This document shows, one piece after another, positions 30,108 to 42,101 of a DNA stretch of 64,000 nt; the stretch's first letter is position 1, and the number at the start of each line of letters is the position of its first letter. A program made the translations under genes and the position numbers. The notes under the pieces were generated by a model. That model was given only the letters and a program-made list of their open reading frames with translations, searched no databases and was not told where the DNA came from. This DNA comes from Scedosporium boydii. Taxonomy: Eukaryota; Ascomycota; Sordariomycetes; Microascales; Microascaceae. Location of the stretch: assembly GCA_002221725.1 (NCBI GenBank), contig NJFT01000198.1, positions 1 through 64,000 on the forward strand. Reading direction: 5' to 3'.

Positions 30108-33100
30108 ATGGACCCGCTCACCGCGGTTGCATTTTCGGGGAATCTGCTCCAGTTCGTCGAGGTGGCGGCCAAGGTTTTGAAGTCGACGTATGAGATATTC
30201 TCGAAAGAAAGCCTAAACTCTAGCGAAGCGATGATACACTCGGTCAAGCAGCTAGAAGCGATTTCAAGGTACCACATTGAAGAGTGTAGGAATTTTGAGA
30301 CCAAGTTCAGGCTGGTTTACGGGGCAGGCGCCCATTCGAAGTCGGCCGGAATGAGGCAGGCCGACGACTTTTTGGAGGCTCTATGCAAGGAATGCCACGA
30401 GATCGCTGAAACTCTGGTGTCAAAACTCGGCAACTTTCAGGTGCCAGAAACCACTTCGGGCCGAGCTTGGAAGAGCCTCTATGTGTCTATTCTCGCTATG
30501 TGGTCGAAGGATGACATTAATCGACAGCTGCAAAGGCTGAACGAGATTCGGAATTCCGTCCAGTCAACTATTCTCGCCTCACTCAGGTAAGAAAATCCTT
30601 CTCGATATACATGTAGTAAACTGCCCTAATAGCCTTGATCTTATAAGTGCGAAAATAAATTTTGCGCTTATTGAACAGTCCGAGAGATTCAGTTCTTTGA
30701 GTAGAGAAAACAGGCAGCTTGTTACCGCGCTGCTTGATGACCATTCAAAAGTCATTCACGACTTCCGAAGTCAACTCTCCGCATTGTGTCTATTACTTGG
30801 TCGTATCGAAAGCATAGTCGCAACACCGGAAACACGGACACAGATTAGCCGCCCTGGCGCTTCCGGCTCTCAGGATACCAGGCCGGCCCCCTCAGCAATG
30901 CAAGCGGAGATCAAAACGAGGTCAACTATAGCAAAGAAAATACTCCAAGAGATAAACTTCGCTGCAATAAGTGAGCGTTATGATGACGTTCCGGTGGCGC
31001 ACCAAAGGACGTGTGAGTGGGTACTCGAGAGCGATGGATCTGATTCCAGAGGCCAACATCACTGGAGCAGCTTCACGAAGTGGTTGAAAGAGCAGGATGG
31101 AATTTACTGGATAAATGGCAAAGCCGCGTCCGGAAAGTCGACTCTTATGAAGCATATAGTCACCAACTTCCGGACAATGCCCTTGTTAAAAGAATGGGCA
31201 TCTAAGACTGGAATAGGTACCGAGATATTTCACTCTGCTACCTTCTTCTTTTGGGCAAGCGGGTCCACACTTCAAAGGTCGCAGTCCGGTCTTCTTCGAT
31301 CGATCCTCTACCAACTCATGAGAATAGATCCGATGAATTTGGTGCCTATAGTTTTTCCTCAAGAGTGGTCTGTACTCTACGCAAGGTCACTGGGATACGG
31401 ATCTCTCCCGCAATCCACTACGGACGTCGTTATCGAGGAGCCAAGACTTGTCCACGTCGTTCTGAGCCAAGGCCCCGGGCTAGCAGACCCTGACGAAACA
31501 AGTTTCATTGAGGAGGTCGGTACTATAGTATAGAGTTTCCGAAGCTCCATGAACTAATCAGAAGAATAACAGAGAATCCACTGGACACTTCCCTCACTCA
31601 AGAGAGCACTCGAAAGATTACTATCTCAAACTGTGAGACCTTTACGAGTGTGTTTGTTCATCGATGGACTCGACGAATACGACGGAGACGAAACAGAAAT
31701 CGCACAGTTCTTCCGAAAACTATGCCAGAGAAGCAATGTCAAGTGCTGCTTGTCGAGCCGCCCTCACCAGCCGTTTATAGACGCGTTCCGTGACGACCCG
31801 TCCCTCAGATTAGAGACCTTGACAGCTGGCGATATTCGAACGTTTGTCTACGACCAGCTCGTGGACGACGACAGGTACCGCAAACTAGCCGTTCGCCAGC
31901 CGATAGAATCACGTGCCTTGGTCGAAGACATTGTAAGTTCGGCGAATGGTGTTTTTCTCTGGGTCAAGCTGGTCGTGATGTCTCTCTTGCGAGGCTTGGG
32001 AAATCACGACCGTATCAGCGACCTACAGGCCAGACTTCGCGTTCTTCCGCGTACATTAGAGGAATTGTATGACCATATGATTCTCCAAGTCGACGAGATA
32101 TATCAGCGGGATTCATCAAGAATGTTCCAGATCGTTGGCGAGACACTACGTCAAGAGCCGGCAGACTTTTGCTCTCTGAGCCCACCCAATCTTCTGCTGC
32201 TCTTCTTCGCTGTCGAGGATAACGACGACCCCGTCGTGGAGGAACCAACGGAATATCTCTCGGTTAACCAGGTCCAAGAAATTTGCCTCGAATTCGCCTC
32301 CAGGGTTGTCACACGCTGTGGAGGGTTACTCGAGATTCATAGCAAAAGGGGACGAGCTGCCACAGACAATGGCGACCCCTTCGCTACAGTGTCCTACATG
32401 CATCGAACGGTAAAGGATTTCCTCGATAGAAGAGAAACGCAGTCTATAATCAGCCAGAGAACGCAAAATCATGAAGCCGGCACCTTTGTGCCCTCTTTTG
32501 CGCTTATGAAGGCCATAGTGCTAGTCCTGAAAATGCACCCTTTCAGCCCATTGTCCTCCTCATACCCGTACGAGATTGTGGAGGAGGGAGTCCAATACGC
32601 CGCCCGAGTTTCAGATCAAGCAGGTCTTACCACCGCAGAGATTGGCCAAGCGACTTATGAACTTTTCAAGCTCGCTTCAGAATGGAGTAAATCTGGGAAC
32701 GGCTACCGGTTCACGTGGAGTAGTGGCATACTATATCCCAATTGTGATCGAATCATTTTTGGCGTTCTATTCAACCTACCGCAATATTTGCGCCATCTCT
32801 TCACATTATATATTCGAGCAAGTCGGGCCCGGCAACGCGAGATCAAACAAGCGATTCAGAATTCAAGAACCATGCCGTCACTAGAGTATATTAGGGGCCC
32901 GGGACATGCAGCTATCAGAGTCAGACCTGAGGCTCTCGAAGTTCTCCTTGAATTCGATGCTCCCAAACTAATGGTTGAGGAACTCGTCATTTCGCACCTT
33001 AAGTCACATAGGTGGAGGACTAAAAAGTTATTACCAGCTGCAGACTGGAGTCCCCTGATCATCGAGATGAGACAAATGGGATGTTTTCGGGAACCGGCGT

Positions 33101-33225
33101 CTTTGAATCTACTCCAGGAGTGTTTTGGAATCTCGTTTTATGATATCCAAGACGTGAGAGGCGACTCAACTTATCGAAGGCTTTATAAGCGAGCGAAAGA
33201 TAGCCTAACAAGGAGACTTGTATAA
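30108..33225 (+). CDS. NACHT-type STAND protein (fungal NLR-like) with N-terminal helical domain
   Basis: Three exons, 30108-30586, 30648-31515 and 31573-33225, join to 3000 bases, giving 999 residues. The N-terminus (MDPLTAVAFSGNLLQFVEVA) is the helical fungal domain that often precedes NACHT. The NTPase core has Walker A GKAASGKST at 317-325, preceded by IYWINGKA, a FFFW-SG block, and Walker B LFIDGLDEYDGD at about 477-488. After it come LSSRPHQPF (sensor), GVFLWVKLVVMSLLRGL, LEELYDHMILQ and SYMHRTVKDFL, which is the DUF7791-type helical region typical of this class. No ankyrin or WD repeats are seen; the C-terminus is an unrecognised helical region. STAND proteins act as switches in vegetative incompatibility and innate-like responses. 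The second intron uses a weak donor (GAG|GTCGGT), required by the frame; the alternative is a small disruption there. Confidence 0.85.
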
Positions 33226-33771
33226 TATGTATAAGAGAAATAGTTCATTAGTACAACAATACTACACTGAGAAGGTTACATCCGAGACATAGCTTCGGAC
33301 TGTCAGGCTAAGTTGGAGGGTAGTGCAGCACAGGGGGCGGCTTCAACAACGCGCCTGACAGTCCTATGTCCGAGAAATACTCGGCATTGTAGGAAAACTC
33401 GAGACTAAGAAGATATTCTAAGCTAAACCTAACCCTCTATCACAAGCCATTGGACAAGGATCCTTGACTAGCCTAATCCCCTATAAATTGCTACAAAGTC
33501 GTAGAGAACTAACCGATTTTAACAATCAAGGGAATATTAAAATAACTACAAAGTAGTCGTCCGATCGTGGAGGATATCGACGATTACTGTAGGCTAACGC
33601 GTAGGATCGAGGGGTTCTCCAAAAGGTAAGTCCTCCGTGATTATCGAGCAAGGGGGGACCGATTTGCTAGGGAACACAGTGGTGCCGCCCGGCAGAACGA
33701 GAGGGGTCTTCATCGTTTTCCGCCTCTGGATCAGGTGAAGGATAGGTCTGACAATTTTGAGGCTGAATTGC
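33226..33771. other. Intergenic, AT-rich, with a hairpin repeat
   Basis: No gene is seen. It holds the imperfect inverted repeat at 33281-33373 and AT-rich sequence with two CTACAAAGT copies (about 33490 and 33545). Confidence 0.45.
33281..33373. repeat. Imperfect inverted repeat just after the NACHT gene
   Basis: Left arm 33281-33308 (TCCGAGACATAG...GACTGTCAGGC) and right arm 33353-33373 (GCCTGACAGTCCTATGTCCGA) are reverse complements, except for a short CTTCG-type insertion in the left arm. The spacer is 44 bases. It could be a remnant of a small inverted-repeat element or a transcript 3' hairpin; the position 56 bases after the stop codon allows either. Confidence 0.5.
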
Positions 33772-34453
33772 TCAGTCGACGAAATGCAGCGGATCTGTAT
33801 ATACGAACTGGCGCTGGTCTAACTTGGCTCCGTGGTCGACCATGTCAATTCGATCATCGCCGACGACCGAGATGGAGGGTTGTCTTGTATCTTCAATCTC
33901 ACGTGCCGCGTCCCGAGCCTCATGCCACCGACAAACCGGACTATGATTAACGTGGGTAAGAACTCGACTTCTTCCCCCATGCCTGCCCTCCTCTCCAGTT
34001 GCATTGCAGCCATGTGGACAAGAGTTAAGTACGTAAAAGGTTTTTCTAGTTCCGATATCTTTGGCGAGCGGGGAACCCTTCAGGGGTCCCTGCTCCATGT
34101 CGAGCATCCAGGTGGCGTCGATTATCTGGTGAGGCTTCAGTCGAAATTCGGGCATGTGGAGGTTCGGTGCGATATTCTTGCAGTCTGAGGTTTGAGCGCG
34201 CCCGCATGCGGACACGAGGTCCTCCTATGGCGGAGCTTGACCCATCACACTCGTCAACGCAAATGAGCGGCGGACTGATTCCTCCTGGTCGGTTGCGCTG
34301 TCCTGAAGGCCTTCGAGAGCGGTGTTGATGGAGGACGACTGCGATATGAAAGCCTTCAAGGTTGTTTGATCGATCAATGCAGACAGGACTGCGGTATCTG
34401 ACGGGACTGTGTTGGGTGTGCCGGGGGGACATCGAGAAGGAGCAGGTCCTCAA
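33772..34453 (-). pseudogene. SNF2-like helicase relic, N-terminal ATPase part (copy B)
   Basis: The minus strand reads INTALEGLQDSATDQEESVR, SFALTSVMGQAPP, then an in-frame TAG, then IAPNLHMPEFRLKPHQIIDA, WMLDMEQGPLKGSPLAKD and IGTRKTF, where Walker A has Arg in place of Gly. This parallels copy A (20806-21480) in order and spacing: VMGQ-P, LAPxL, LKPHQ, ADMEQGPxKGS. The nucleotide sequences are also visibly similar (for example 21111 and 34091). It is interrupted and shows no downstream helicase motifs, so it is a relic. Confidence 0.6.
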
Positions 34454-35042
34454 TGAGGCCTTGCGGCAGGGCTGCTTCAGCTTGGAGTTGCCTGACCCAC
34501 TTGCGGAGAACCTTGGGTTCCTAGTAGGAAGAGAACGTGTGCGTAGTGCGAATGATTCGGAAGTCGACGGGTTTCTATTAACCGAGGCGACATAAGCGAC
34601 CGATGCATTGGAGGATCGGGCCTATATGTAACTGTGCTATAATCCTCTTTCTACAACTTTGGTGCATATCCAGGCCGAAGGTCGGCAGGCTCATCGACGC
34701 GACGAAGATCTCGAAGTCTGAGTCTGGGTACTGGAACGAGCCGATTCAACGTTAAAGGTGACAGATGTTAAGTTCGCAACAATATGTCTCAGTAGGCACG
34801 ACGAGCGTTAGCCCCTGTCCTTTGCGACGATTGTGTTTACGTGCTCCACTGTTGACAGCTTCGGCAGGCCCTAAAAGGTGGCGGCTTGGTCCTGGGCGAA
34901 GATGACCCCGCTCTGACGCTGCGTGAGGCTCTGCGTGAGGTTCTGTGGGTCGACGGGGGCGAGGATGTTGTCGGTGTTGTTCGTGGCGGTGAATCAGGAT
35001 ATATAATGGATATACGGTTACTATGCTGGGCAATGCTATGGC
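34454..35042. other. No gene recognised
   Basis: Overlapping short open frames on both strands with no recognisable text, between two helicase relics. Confidence 0.4.
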
Positions 35043-35365
35043 CTAGGTCGAGTGATGGCACTTACGGTATAGCCCACAGCTGCTGTAGATGTTCCGGATC
35101 GTCTTAACGTTCATGAAGACAGTCTCGCCATTCGGGCTAATGTCGACCTGGGTGTCCCCCTGCTTGTTGTCCTTGCCCTTCTTCTTCTCCACTGCCTTGA
35201 GGTCACCAACCAGGACAAGCCCACACCTCGCTCGCGTAAGCAGGACATTAAGTCGCTGGGCCTGAGCCGTAAAGCCAACGCCATGGAATGGTTGGTTCCA
35301 AACACCACAACGATGATGTCGTTCTCCCGGCCCTGGTAGCCGTAGATGGTGCATGCAGGCGCCAT
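35043..35365 (-). pseudogene. SF1 (UPF1/AAA_12-like) helicase relic, C-terminal motifs
   Basis: The minus strand reads CTIYGYQGRENDIIVVVFGT in one frame. After a frame change it reads VGFTAQAQRLNVLLTRARCG and LVLVGDLKAVEKKKGKD. These are motif V (QGRE-D-I) and motif VI (RLNVLLTRAR) of superfamily-1 helicases of the UPF1/DNA2 group, followed by the usual LVLVGD strand. The frameshift between the motifs, and the lack of motif I on the same strand nearby, mark it as a relic. Confidence 0.65.
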
Positions 35366-35577
35366 GTCGGCAAGGAGCTTGCGGTACTTCTCCCTCCTGC
35401 GGAACTCGGCATGCAGGACATGATATATAAGGTTCTTTTCAGAAGTGAAGAACGCCGGGCTCCGTTTCCTTGCCGCCGGGAGACTGAATTCTCAAATGTC
35501 GGAAGAAATAGCCATTGATGAAGAACGGAAATCTCCTCTAGAATCGCCTACGAGAGTGGCCAGCGCAGGCCACAACG
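35366..35577. other. No gene recognised; flank of helicase relics
   Basis: Short non-coding stretch between the SF1 and SNF2-like relics; nothing recognised. Confidence 0.4.
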
Positions 35578-35886
35578 TCAAGTGAGCAACCCTAACCCTA
35601 ATAGCCGGCGTCCATGTCTATGCCTCCGTGTTGAGCAAAGTGTAAGGTCGGTAGCAGTCTTCCGCGTCCCCACTCTATTGTCAAGGAGGATTCCCTTCGT
35701 AAACCCATTTGCCATGGACAACATCCACGATGCATCAAGTGCCTGGCGGGGCTTGAGATAAAATCTTGGCGGGTTTGGTCCAAGGGTTGATAGTCGGTTG
35801 GCGACATTCGCTGATTCCGGTGCAGAGGATGACTGCCCTAGTATAAACTCATCACCAAGAGTGCGGGACGAATATGGCGTCGGCAA
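35578..35886 (-). pseudogene. SNF2-like helicase relic, N-terminal ATPase part (copy C)
   Basis: The minus strand reads RFYLKPRQALDASWMLSMAN, then GFTKGILLDNRVGTRKTATDL. It aligns with copies A and B (LKPHQ-DA-WML-M and a GTRKT Walker A remnant). The text is more diverged and short. A CCCTAA-type double repeat lies at its 3' end (35589-35602). Confidence 0.5.
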
Positions 35887-36820
35887 AGACTAAGATGTGC
35901 TACTCTTGGCTGTCAGTCAAGTTGTGCTACATGTTGCGGATGGGCAGAGTCATAGCCTCCCCGGTCGTTCGCCGATATGATAGGTAACCCTGAATAACTG
36001 CAAGTATTGTTGTCTTTCGCCAGGTCGAGCTTCAATTTACAGTGACGTACAGCAAGCCCGACCATGGCGTGGAGGAATCATCGATCCCTCACCCGCAGAT
36101 GGATCAGCCGCATCATACGTCGTTATATACCATTTAAGGCAGCCATAGGCTATATATGTCGCCCCGAGGACAGGCAGAACCGGTTATCAGGATTTCTGGT
36201 CTTCATCGCTGCTCTGGATTCGAGGCGAAACTTCATAGAGTCCCCAAAAGGCCAAGTCCATGCACACATGGCAAAGGCAATGCAGAGAGCGTGTTGAGCA
36301 TTGAGACTGCGGGAGCTAGGGTCGTTAACATGGAGCCATACGGCACCGATGAAAAAATGGACCTAGACAGTCATCCGTAGGAGATGCAATGCGGAGGCAA
36401 GGACTACATCGGCCGTGGTCTCCGTGATAGTTGTAGTCGGTGAAGACATGGGGCCACAGGATTGACGGTGTCCCTGAGTCGGCTCGGGGCGTCGACCTAA
36501 TCTCTTTAGTTAAGGAAATGTCTTTATGGACCTTGAAACAGTCAAGGAGCTATGCACGCACGGAGTTGTAGGAATCGATGCGAGTTCACATCCGCTCTCA
36601 TAATAACCCTTACTTTGCTTTTTTCGGTAACACCCTCCCGTTGAACTTCCTAAGGGCAAATGGTAGAATGTGACGAACAGGGGCGTCTGGAGTGCAGAGC
36701 GAGCCTCAACAAGGTGGCAGTAGCGCATGGCGGTCAGCAAGCAGGGCGCCTGATAGTATTGCCTCCCTCTCGCGAGTTTGGCAACGCCAAGGTCCGCAGG
36801 AGCACTGGCGAGTATCGACC
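35887..36820. other. No gene recognised
   Basis: Short open frames on both strands without recognisable text; part of the decayed island. Confidence 0.4.
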
Positions 36821-37160
36821 CTAAAGGCTACGCAGAAGCGGGATATGAGTGGCTCGGCACTCCTCTTCCTGACGCCGTCTTTGTCAATGCCTCCGGAAAA
36901 GTGCTGTCATAGGCCCCGGTGTTGGAGGCCCAGCTGGCTCTATATCCGACGATGTTGCTGTCGCCATCCGCCTTTGTGTCATTACCCACTTTCCAGGTAG
37001 GTTTTTGACACCAAGAAGTTTCTTGGCAAGAGTTCACACTTTTCTGTCCTCGGGAGCTTCTTCTGTTCCTTCATTGTCGGAAGCCACACCGTTTCGAACT
37101 AAGTCCTAGCCACTGCTTTCTTGTATATCTTGGGAATGGTTTCATCAGAATTGATCGTGT
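36821..37160 (-). pseudogene. Ghost coding segment with TGA stops
   Basis: One minus-strand frame reads TLAKKLLGVKNLPGKWVMTQ, then DIEPAGPPTPGPMTALFRRH and QRRRQEEE. It is interrupted by TGA at 37034-37036 and 36884-36886 (both in one frame) and ends at TAG 36824. Upstream, KKAVART-stop-FETVWLPTMK appears in another frame. The text looks like a charged linker of a large protein and is not recognised. Both stops could derive from CGA by C-to-T change. Confidence 0.4.
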
Positions 37161-40100
37161 TGGCGACCCGGGCACGCAGAGGGATCTAACGGTACAAGTA
37201 GTAGCGTTGGTTTTGCGGCATCCGTGGTGTTTGCAAGAGCGAAAACCCACTTCGGGGAGGGACGCGGCCTTTCTTCATTTCTTGGGACAGGCCGCACTTC
37301 TACCGATGTATCTGGCAAAGCGGGTGGTTAGCAAGGGCCAGTCAGGAAGACAATGTGAATACGCACCTGTAAATCGCCTGCTGGGACCCCTTGCCAGTGA
37401 TACGTAGCCCCATAAAAACACAAATATATACAAATATCCATCTTGCAAGACGACGAGGAGATCTCATCAGACCCATCGCTTGCCTGGACTACAGTAGAAA
37501 ACAGTTTCGGGCGAAAGGCATTTTGGTAGGTTCGCGCTCGTGGGGCTACGCTGCAGGGCCGGGGGACCCCCGGGCGGCCATTCTGCTGCCCTCCGTCTCT
37601 CTTCAACTGTTGGTGCTGCTATAAAGAGGCGAAGAAAACAAACCGCTTGTTTTCTCGGTCACCTATTGACAAGGCTTGTTCGTTTTGCAGTTCTTTCGTT
37701 TGCCTTGAGCGACTTCCCTTTTGACCAATCTTCCCCCTCTAGTCATTCACCTATGGAATTAGAACAAGGTTCTCAGATATACCTTCTTATCCACTCATCT
37801 CTTCACAACATGTGGAAAACCATCTCGTCTGGGTCTTATCTGAACGGTTCTCTACGGATCTCTGCATCACAGGATCGGCCATCCTATCGGGAAACCGATG
37901 AGCGTTGTAAATAGCATCTTCTAAGGGGAGGTTTAGACGGAATCCAAACCAGCCGTAGAAGACAACGTGTTATGAAGGAGTACGCGCCAACGGGCATGGT
38001 AGGTGGTTCAATTCAACGAAGATGAGTTGTGATCCACCACCCTGATTTTCCAGCGAACCCATATATTTCAACACCGGCTGACACTCTTGCTAGGTATGAT
38101 AGGAAACAGATTGATCCTATCAGCGACTCAAGGCACCCTCCCTTGCAGCAAAAGATGGTGGATACCAAGCTTAGGTCTCTGCTGGGAATGACCGCTCCAT
38201 CTCGCCAACTGAACCACAACTTGGAATGACACCAGGATGCTCATAGCGCAAATTTAGTTCCTAATTCTTCGGAGGTCAAAGGGTGATAGTCCCCTAGTAG
38301 GTAGCGGATGACGCGCCGCCACTATCCGCGTGAGAGCACCAGATGTCGAATGCGTAATCGTCCAAAATCCCTCTTCTTGCCCATCAATTCCCCACGCACG
38401 GAAGAGCCAAGATCTCTGATATCAATATTTTTCTATCTGGGTGCTGTGGGATATCACATATAATGCCCCTCTTGTGGTGGACTCCTTGAAGCGTCCTAGC
38501 AAACCAGAATGCCAGAAATGTTGTCAAGTCCTCTCGTCGAACATTCGTCGCCAAAGCCATGTCAGACTCTGCCGAACGAGGAAGGGACAAGATAGGCATA
38601 ACCAACCAAGTTTTGCCATTGTCGATGCTTTCTCCTTCAGTGAGAGACAGCCGGAGTCCAGCTCGAGTTCGGACCCAGATGTTGACTCTGAAGCCTTGCG
38701 CTTCCTCGTATTATTTGGAAGTTGAGGTCCCCGTCCACCCAATTTCGACAGCGTCACGGCTTTTCTGTCTGGGGCTGCGAGAAAGCTGATTATGAGCTAG
38801 AGGGTACCTTCGATTAGGTTCTTCTTCTCCGTAAGCTCTGCTCTGGTCCAGTCACTGCATCCCTGGCGAAACCACAGCCCCAGTCGTCAACAGCAGTAGT
38901 GTTCTCATCACCATGTTGGCTGCCGGCTTCTTCCTCGCTCCTAGTGTCGGACTCGCCTTAACCCTCGAGGTTTTGCTTGTCTTGTTGCGTTGTTCTTGCT
39001 TTCTTTTCTTGGCTGGCAGTAGGGGAAGGCGGCGGTGTGTCGGAGCGCGGCCGCTTGGAAACTGTTGCGCCTCAGCGAGCCAGCGTAAAAAAGGCGGCCA
39101 TAACTTCTGACAGGAAACTGAAGAATAGCGCGGGAGTACTCTTAAGTCCGTAAAGTTTGATTCCCTTGTGACTGATAATCCACCCCAGGAGGATTGGGTT
39201 CGGTATTATCCCACAGTCGCAGATAGCTGCATATAGCTGTGAGACAGTTACTCAATTAGTTTTCTTTTGCCTTCTACAAATGGCACAGAACAGCAGCACT
39301 TACATACGCCGCGTATCGTCGTCGGGCACCTGTCTTGGGGTTAGCAGCGACAACGGAGAGATTGGCTAGAAACTTACTCGGCGAGAGCTGGCACTGCTTC
39401 TTGTCTATGATTTTCCCGACTGTCGTAGTTTCCACCATCTACTGGACGCTGTGGGCTGCGCAGCGGGCACACGCCAAGCGCCATACCGACACCTTATATA
39501 ATATTTGATGCCGTTGATAGCCAGGACGCTGAACGTTTTCAGTTTCCACAGTTCAAGAAGGTGACGAGCCGAGATTACAAGATCCGACCATGTCTTCGAT
39601 GCCCAGATTCACGCAATGAGCCCCGTCTAGTTGAGGAAATTACGTCCGCGGCTCCAACTCGATCCTAGCTGCTCCCTATCGTCGACGAGGCTGCAGATGA
39701 CTGAGGCAAGATTCTCATTTCTCGTCAACCGTGATGATTCGCTTGTGGGTCATTGCCACGGCTTCGCCATCATCATCGCCTATAACTATGAACTTAGAAG
39801 GATGGACCAGGTATAAAATGACAACAGCCTCTTCGTATAATGGGGAATCCTCGATCGTGTGACCATCAATGAGCTTAAGAACTATGATTGTGTTTGGTCA
39901 AGCATCAGTTCGAGGTGTATTGCTTGTCCCTTGTACGCGGCGACAATGGTGAATGTGTCACACTGGTCATTTTGTTTAGCGGAAGTGAATTGGGTTGCTT
40001 TCCAGCAGTTGCCAGATAGGGCCCACGTATCGGTTTCTCAGTCGAGTGTCCAGATGTGTGCAGTTCGTTGATTCTGCGGAAGAGAAGGAGAACCGAAGTT

Positions 40101-40350
40101 AAGGTTTAGAAGTAAACGTCAAGACGTACACAAGCGGGACTTACCTTGTGCTGAACTGGGCTATGTCGCTTATTGACTCTACCGTCATCCCCCAAGAGCC
40201 AATATTTCGCACAACAGAGAGAAGAAAATACCTCTGGACTGCACCGTGAATCTTCGGCTTGCCTCGGGGCCCTCATCTTCCCCACGTTAGCAAGATGATT
40301 GCCGACCCCTTCCGATAGCGAGATGAGCGCACTCGATGCGCTGCTCTGCA
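37161..40350. other. Decayed island, no intact gene
   Basis: No recognised family. A minus-strand stretch at 38524-38757 (RKRKASESTSGSELELDSG, then LSLKEKASTMAKLGW) is protein-like and may be another relic exon. The rest appears to be short accidental frames. Confidence 0.4.
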
Positions 40351-40934
40351 TTATCGACGAGTTCTGTCCACGTACGCTGTTTGCGAGTCGCCCAAGTTTA
40401 GCTTCGATGATATATCTATCGGTGAGCAACACGTAGGACCAAGGGACGAGGAATGTATGGGTGATATCTCCCCCGATGTCGCGCGCCCGTGGTGGTTGAG
40501 ATCGATCAGGGCGTCCTCATATTCTCCTACGAGATTTTCATAGCGGTCGAATGCTCTCTGCATCGCGTCCGTCCACGACGCCCGCCGAGGGTCGCCTTTA
40601 CGTATCCTTTTGTAGGTTATATACGGCAAGCATCAGCTTGCGCAGAGTCAGGACTGTTCCAAAGGTCTATATTTTCTTCTGCCCGAGGTTTCCAGTTGCT
40701 CTTCTTCTCACTCTTGGCAGAGCTAGCTGTGTCCAGGGCGCGATCGATAGTTCGATGGGTAGCACAGCTTGTTTGACTAGCAGTCCCTGTTTGTTCCTTA
40801 TAAATGTTGTCGATGGCTTTGAGAACGTTGGCTAGCTCGTCATCGTGGCCCCTATTCATACAGACCTTAATGTAGTTGATTGCCTCTGCTTTCGCGACGT
40901 ATCCCCTACCGGCCTTGTAGCGCCAAAGTGCCAA
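40351..40934 (-). pseudogene. Ghost coding segment, family not recognised
   Basis: The minus strand reads LWRYKAGRGYVAKAEAINYI, then MNRGHDDELANVLKAIDNIY, and, after a frame change near 40625, KGDPRRASWTDAMQRAFDRY and NLVGEYEDALIDLNHH. It is helical and charged in character, with clear coding-like composition but at least one frameshift. It may belong to the same decayed protein family as the segments at 36.8 and 44.4-45.2 kb. Confidence 0.4.
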
Positions 40935-41335
40935 TTGATCAGGCCAAAAGACCCGATCTTCCCCTTGACAGCTCGTGGTTTCTCTGCACTGCTAAACAGT
41001 AAGCACACTCTCGACCAAAGTCTCCGCGGGGACAAGTACCCCTAATGTGATCGATCTTGAACAGGTATACGTTGTAGGTCTGTTGTTAAAGGAAGATGGG
41101 TAGGTTCACCAATAAATGACCACGGCATCGGTGGTCTAGAGTAACAATTGAGATAAATGTGAGATGGGTTTATATAGATTAGGTCGCAGGGAATTAAACT
41201 GTCTTCGCCAGCATACGTGCCAAGCCGCCGGGCACGGAATGGCACTGCATCCCGAATTTGTACCCCCGACGGGCAAGCAGCGCTTATGATCGCATGGTTC
41301 TCCGGATTGCGCAACCGTGCACCTCGTCCGGGACC

Positions 41336-41365
41336 CCCCTCCCCCCCCCCCCCCCCCCCTTTTTT
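41336..41365. repeat. Poly-C tract
   Basis: A run of about 20 C followed by six T (CCCCTTTTTTC). It is low complexity and possibly a length-variable or assembly-sensitive site. Confidence 0.7.
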
Positions 41366-41663
41366 CTTCCACTTGCCGTCAACCTCGTACCAACTGGAGA
41401 GTGGGGATACTTGACATGATGAAACAAAGAAGAGCTGGTAGAGAATAGGGTGGAGAAGAATGATGAGAGTGTGGGTGTTTGGATGGATGAATTAGAGAAA
41501 GGCCGAGATGTAAGCGGATGCTTGGAATGGACTAAGTAGAGAAAAAGTCTCAAATAGAGAAGCGGGCGAGGTTTGGAAAAGATAAAAGGCAGAGAACAGC
41601 CCGAGTGCTTGCTGTGGGGAGGATGGGGTAGGCAGGGTAGATGGGAAAAGACTGATGAGGATC

Positions 41664-42101
41664 TTAGTCTAATGGGGCCCAGCTGCGGTCTCGACGGCAT
41701 GAGATACAAGCCTCGATAAGTTCGCCTCTCGCCGTAGCACACCTCCAGACGAGTCCATTGAGCCGGCTGCGGCAGAGCTCGCAGACGAAGGGGTGGACTC
41801 TCTCTGTCCAGTAGTGGTCGCAGTGCTCGACCATGACAACACCGAGGCACGGTAAGAACCTGAGCTGAACAAGGCACGGTTCAGATAGCGCATAGACTGT
41901 TCTCATGTTGGCAGCTTTCTTACTCCCATGCTTGGCCGGCGCTTCAGAGTAATGGCTCCGGTTTATACGAACGTGCTCCCCCTGGTTACCGCCAAGCATG
42001 CCGTGAATCTGGAATAATTGCACACGATCTCGCTGGTGCTGGAGAAATATGGCCGGAACCCAGACAAAGCCAACGGTAGCAGAGTCGAGACGAAGAAACA
42101 A
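41664..42101 (-). other. Open frame with paired cysteines, uncertain gene
   Basis: The C-terminal half of this minus-strand frame reads VVMVEHCDHYWTERVHPFVC, ELCRSRLNGLVWRC, then ACISCRRDR and a stop. The Cys-x2-Cys, Cys and Cys-x2-Cys spacing, with His nearby, would suit a zinc-binding module. I recognise no family, and the N-half has no conserved look. It may be the last exon of a gene whose other parts (for example 42411-42780) are out of phase. Confidence 0.3.
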
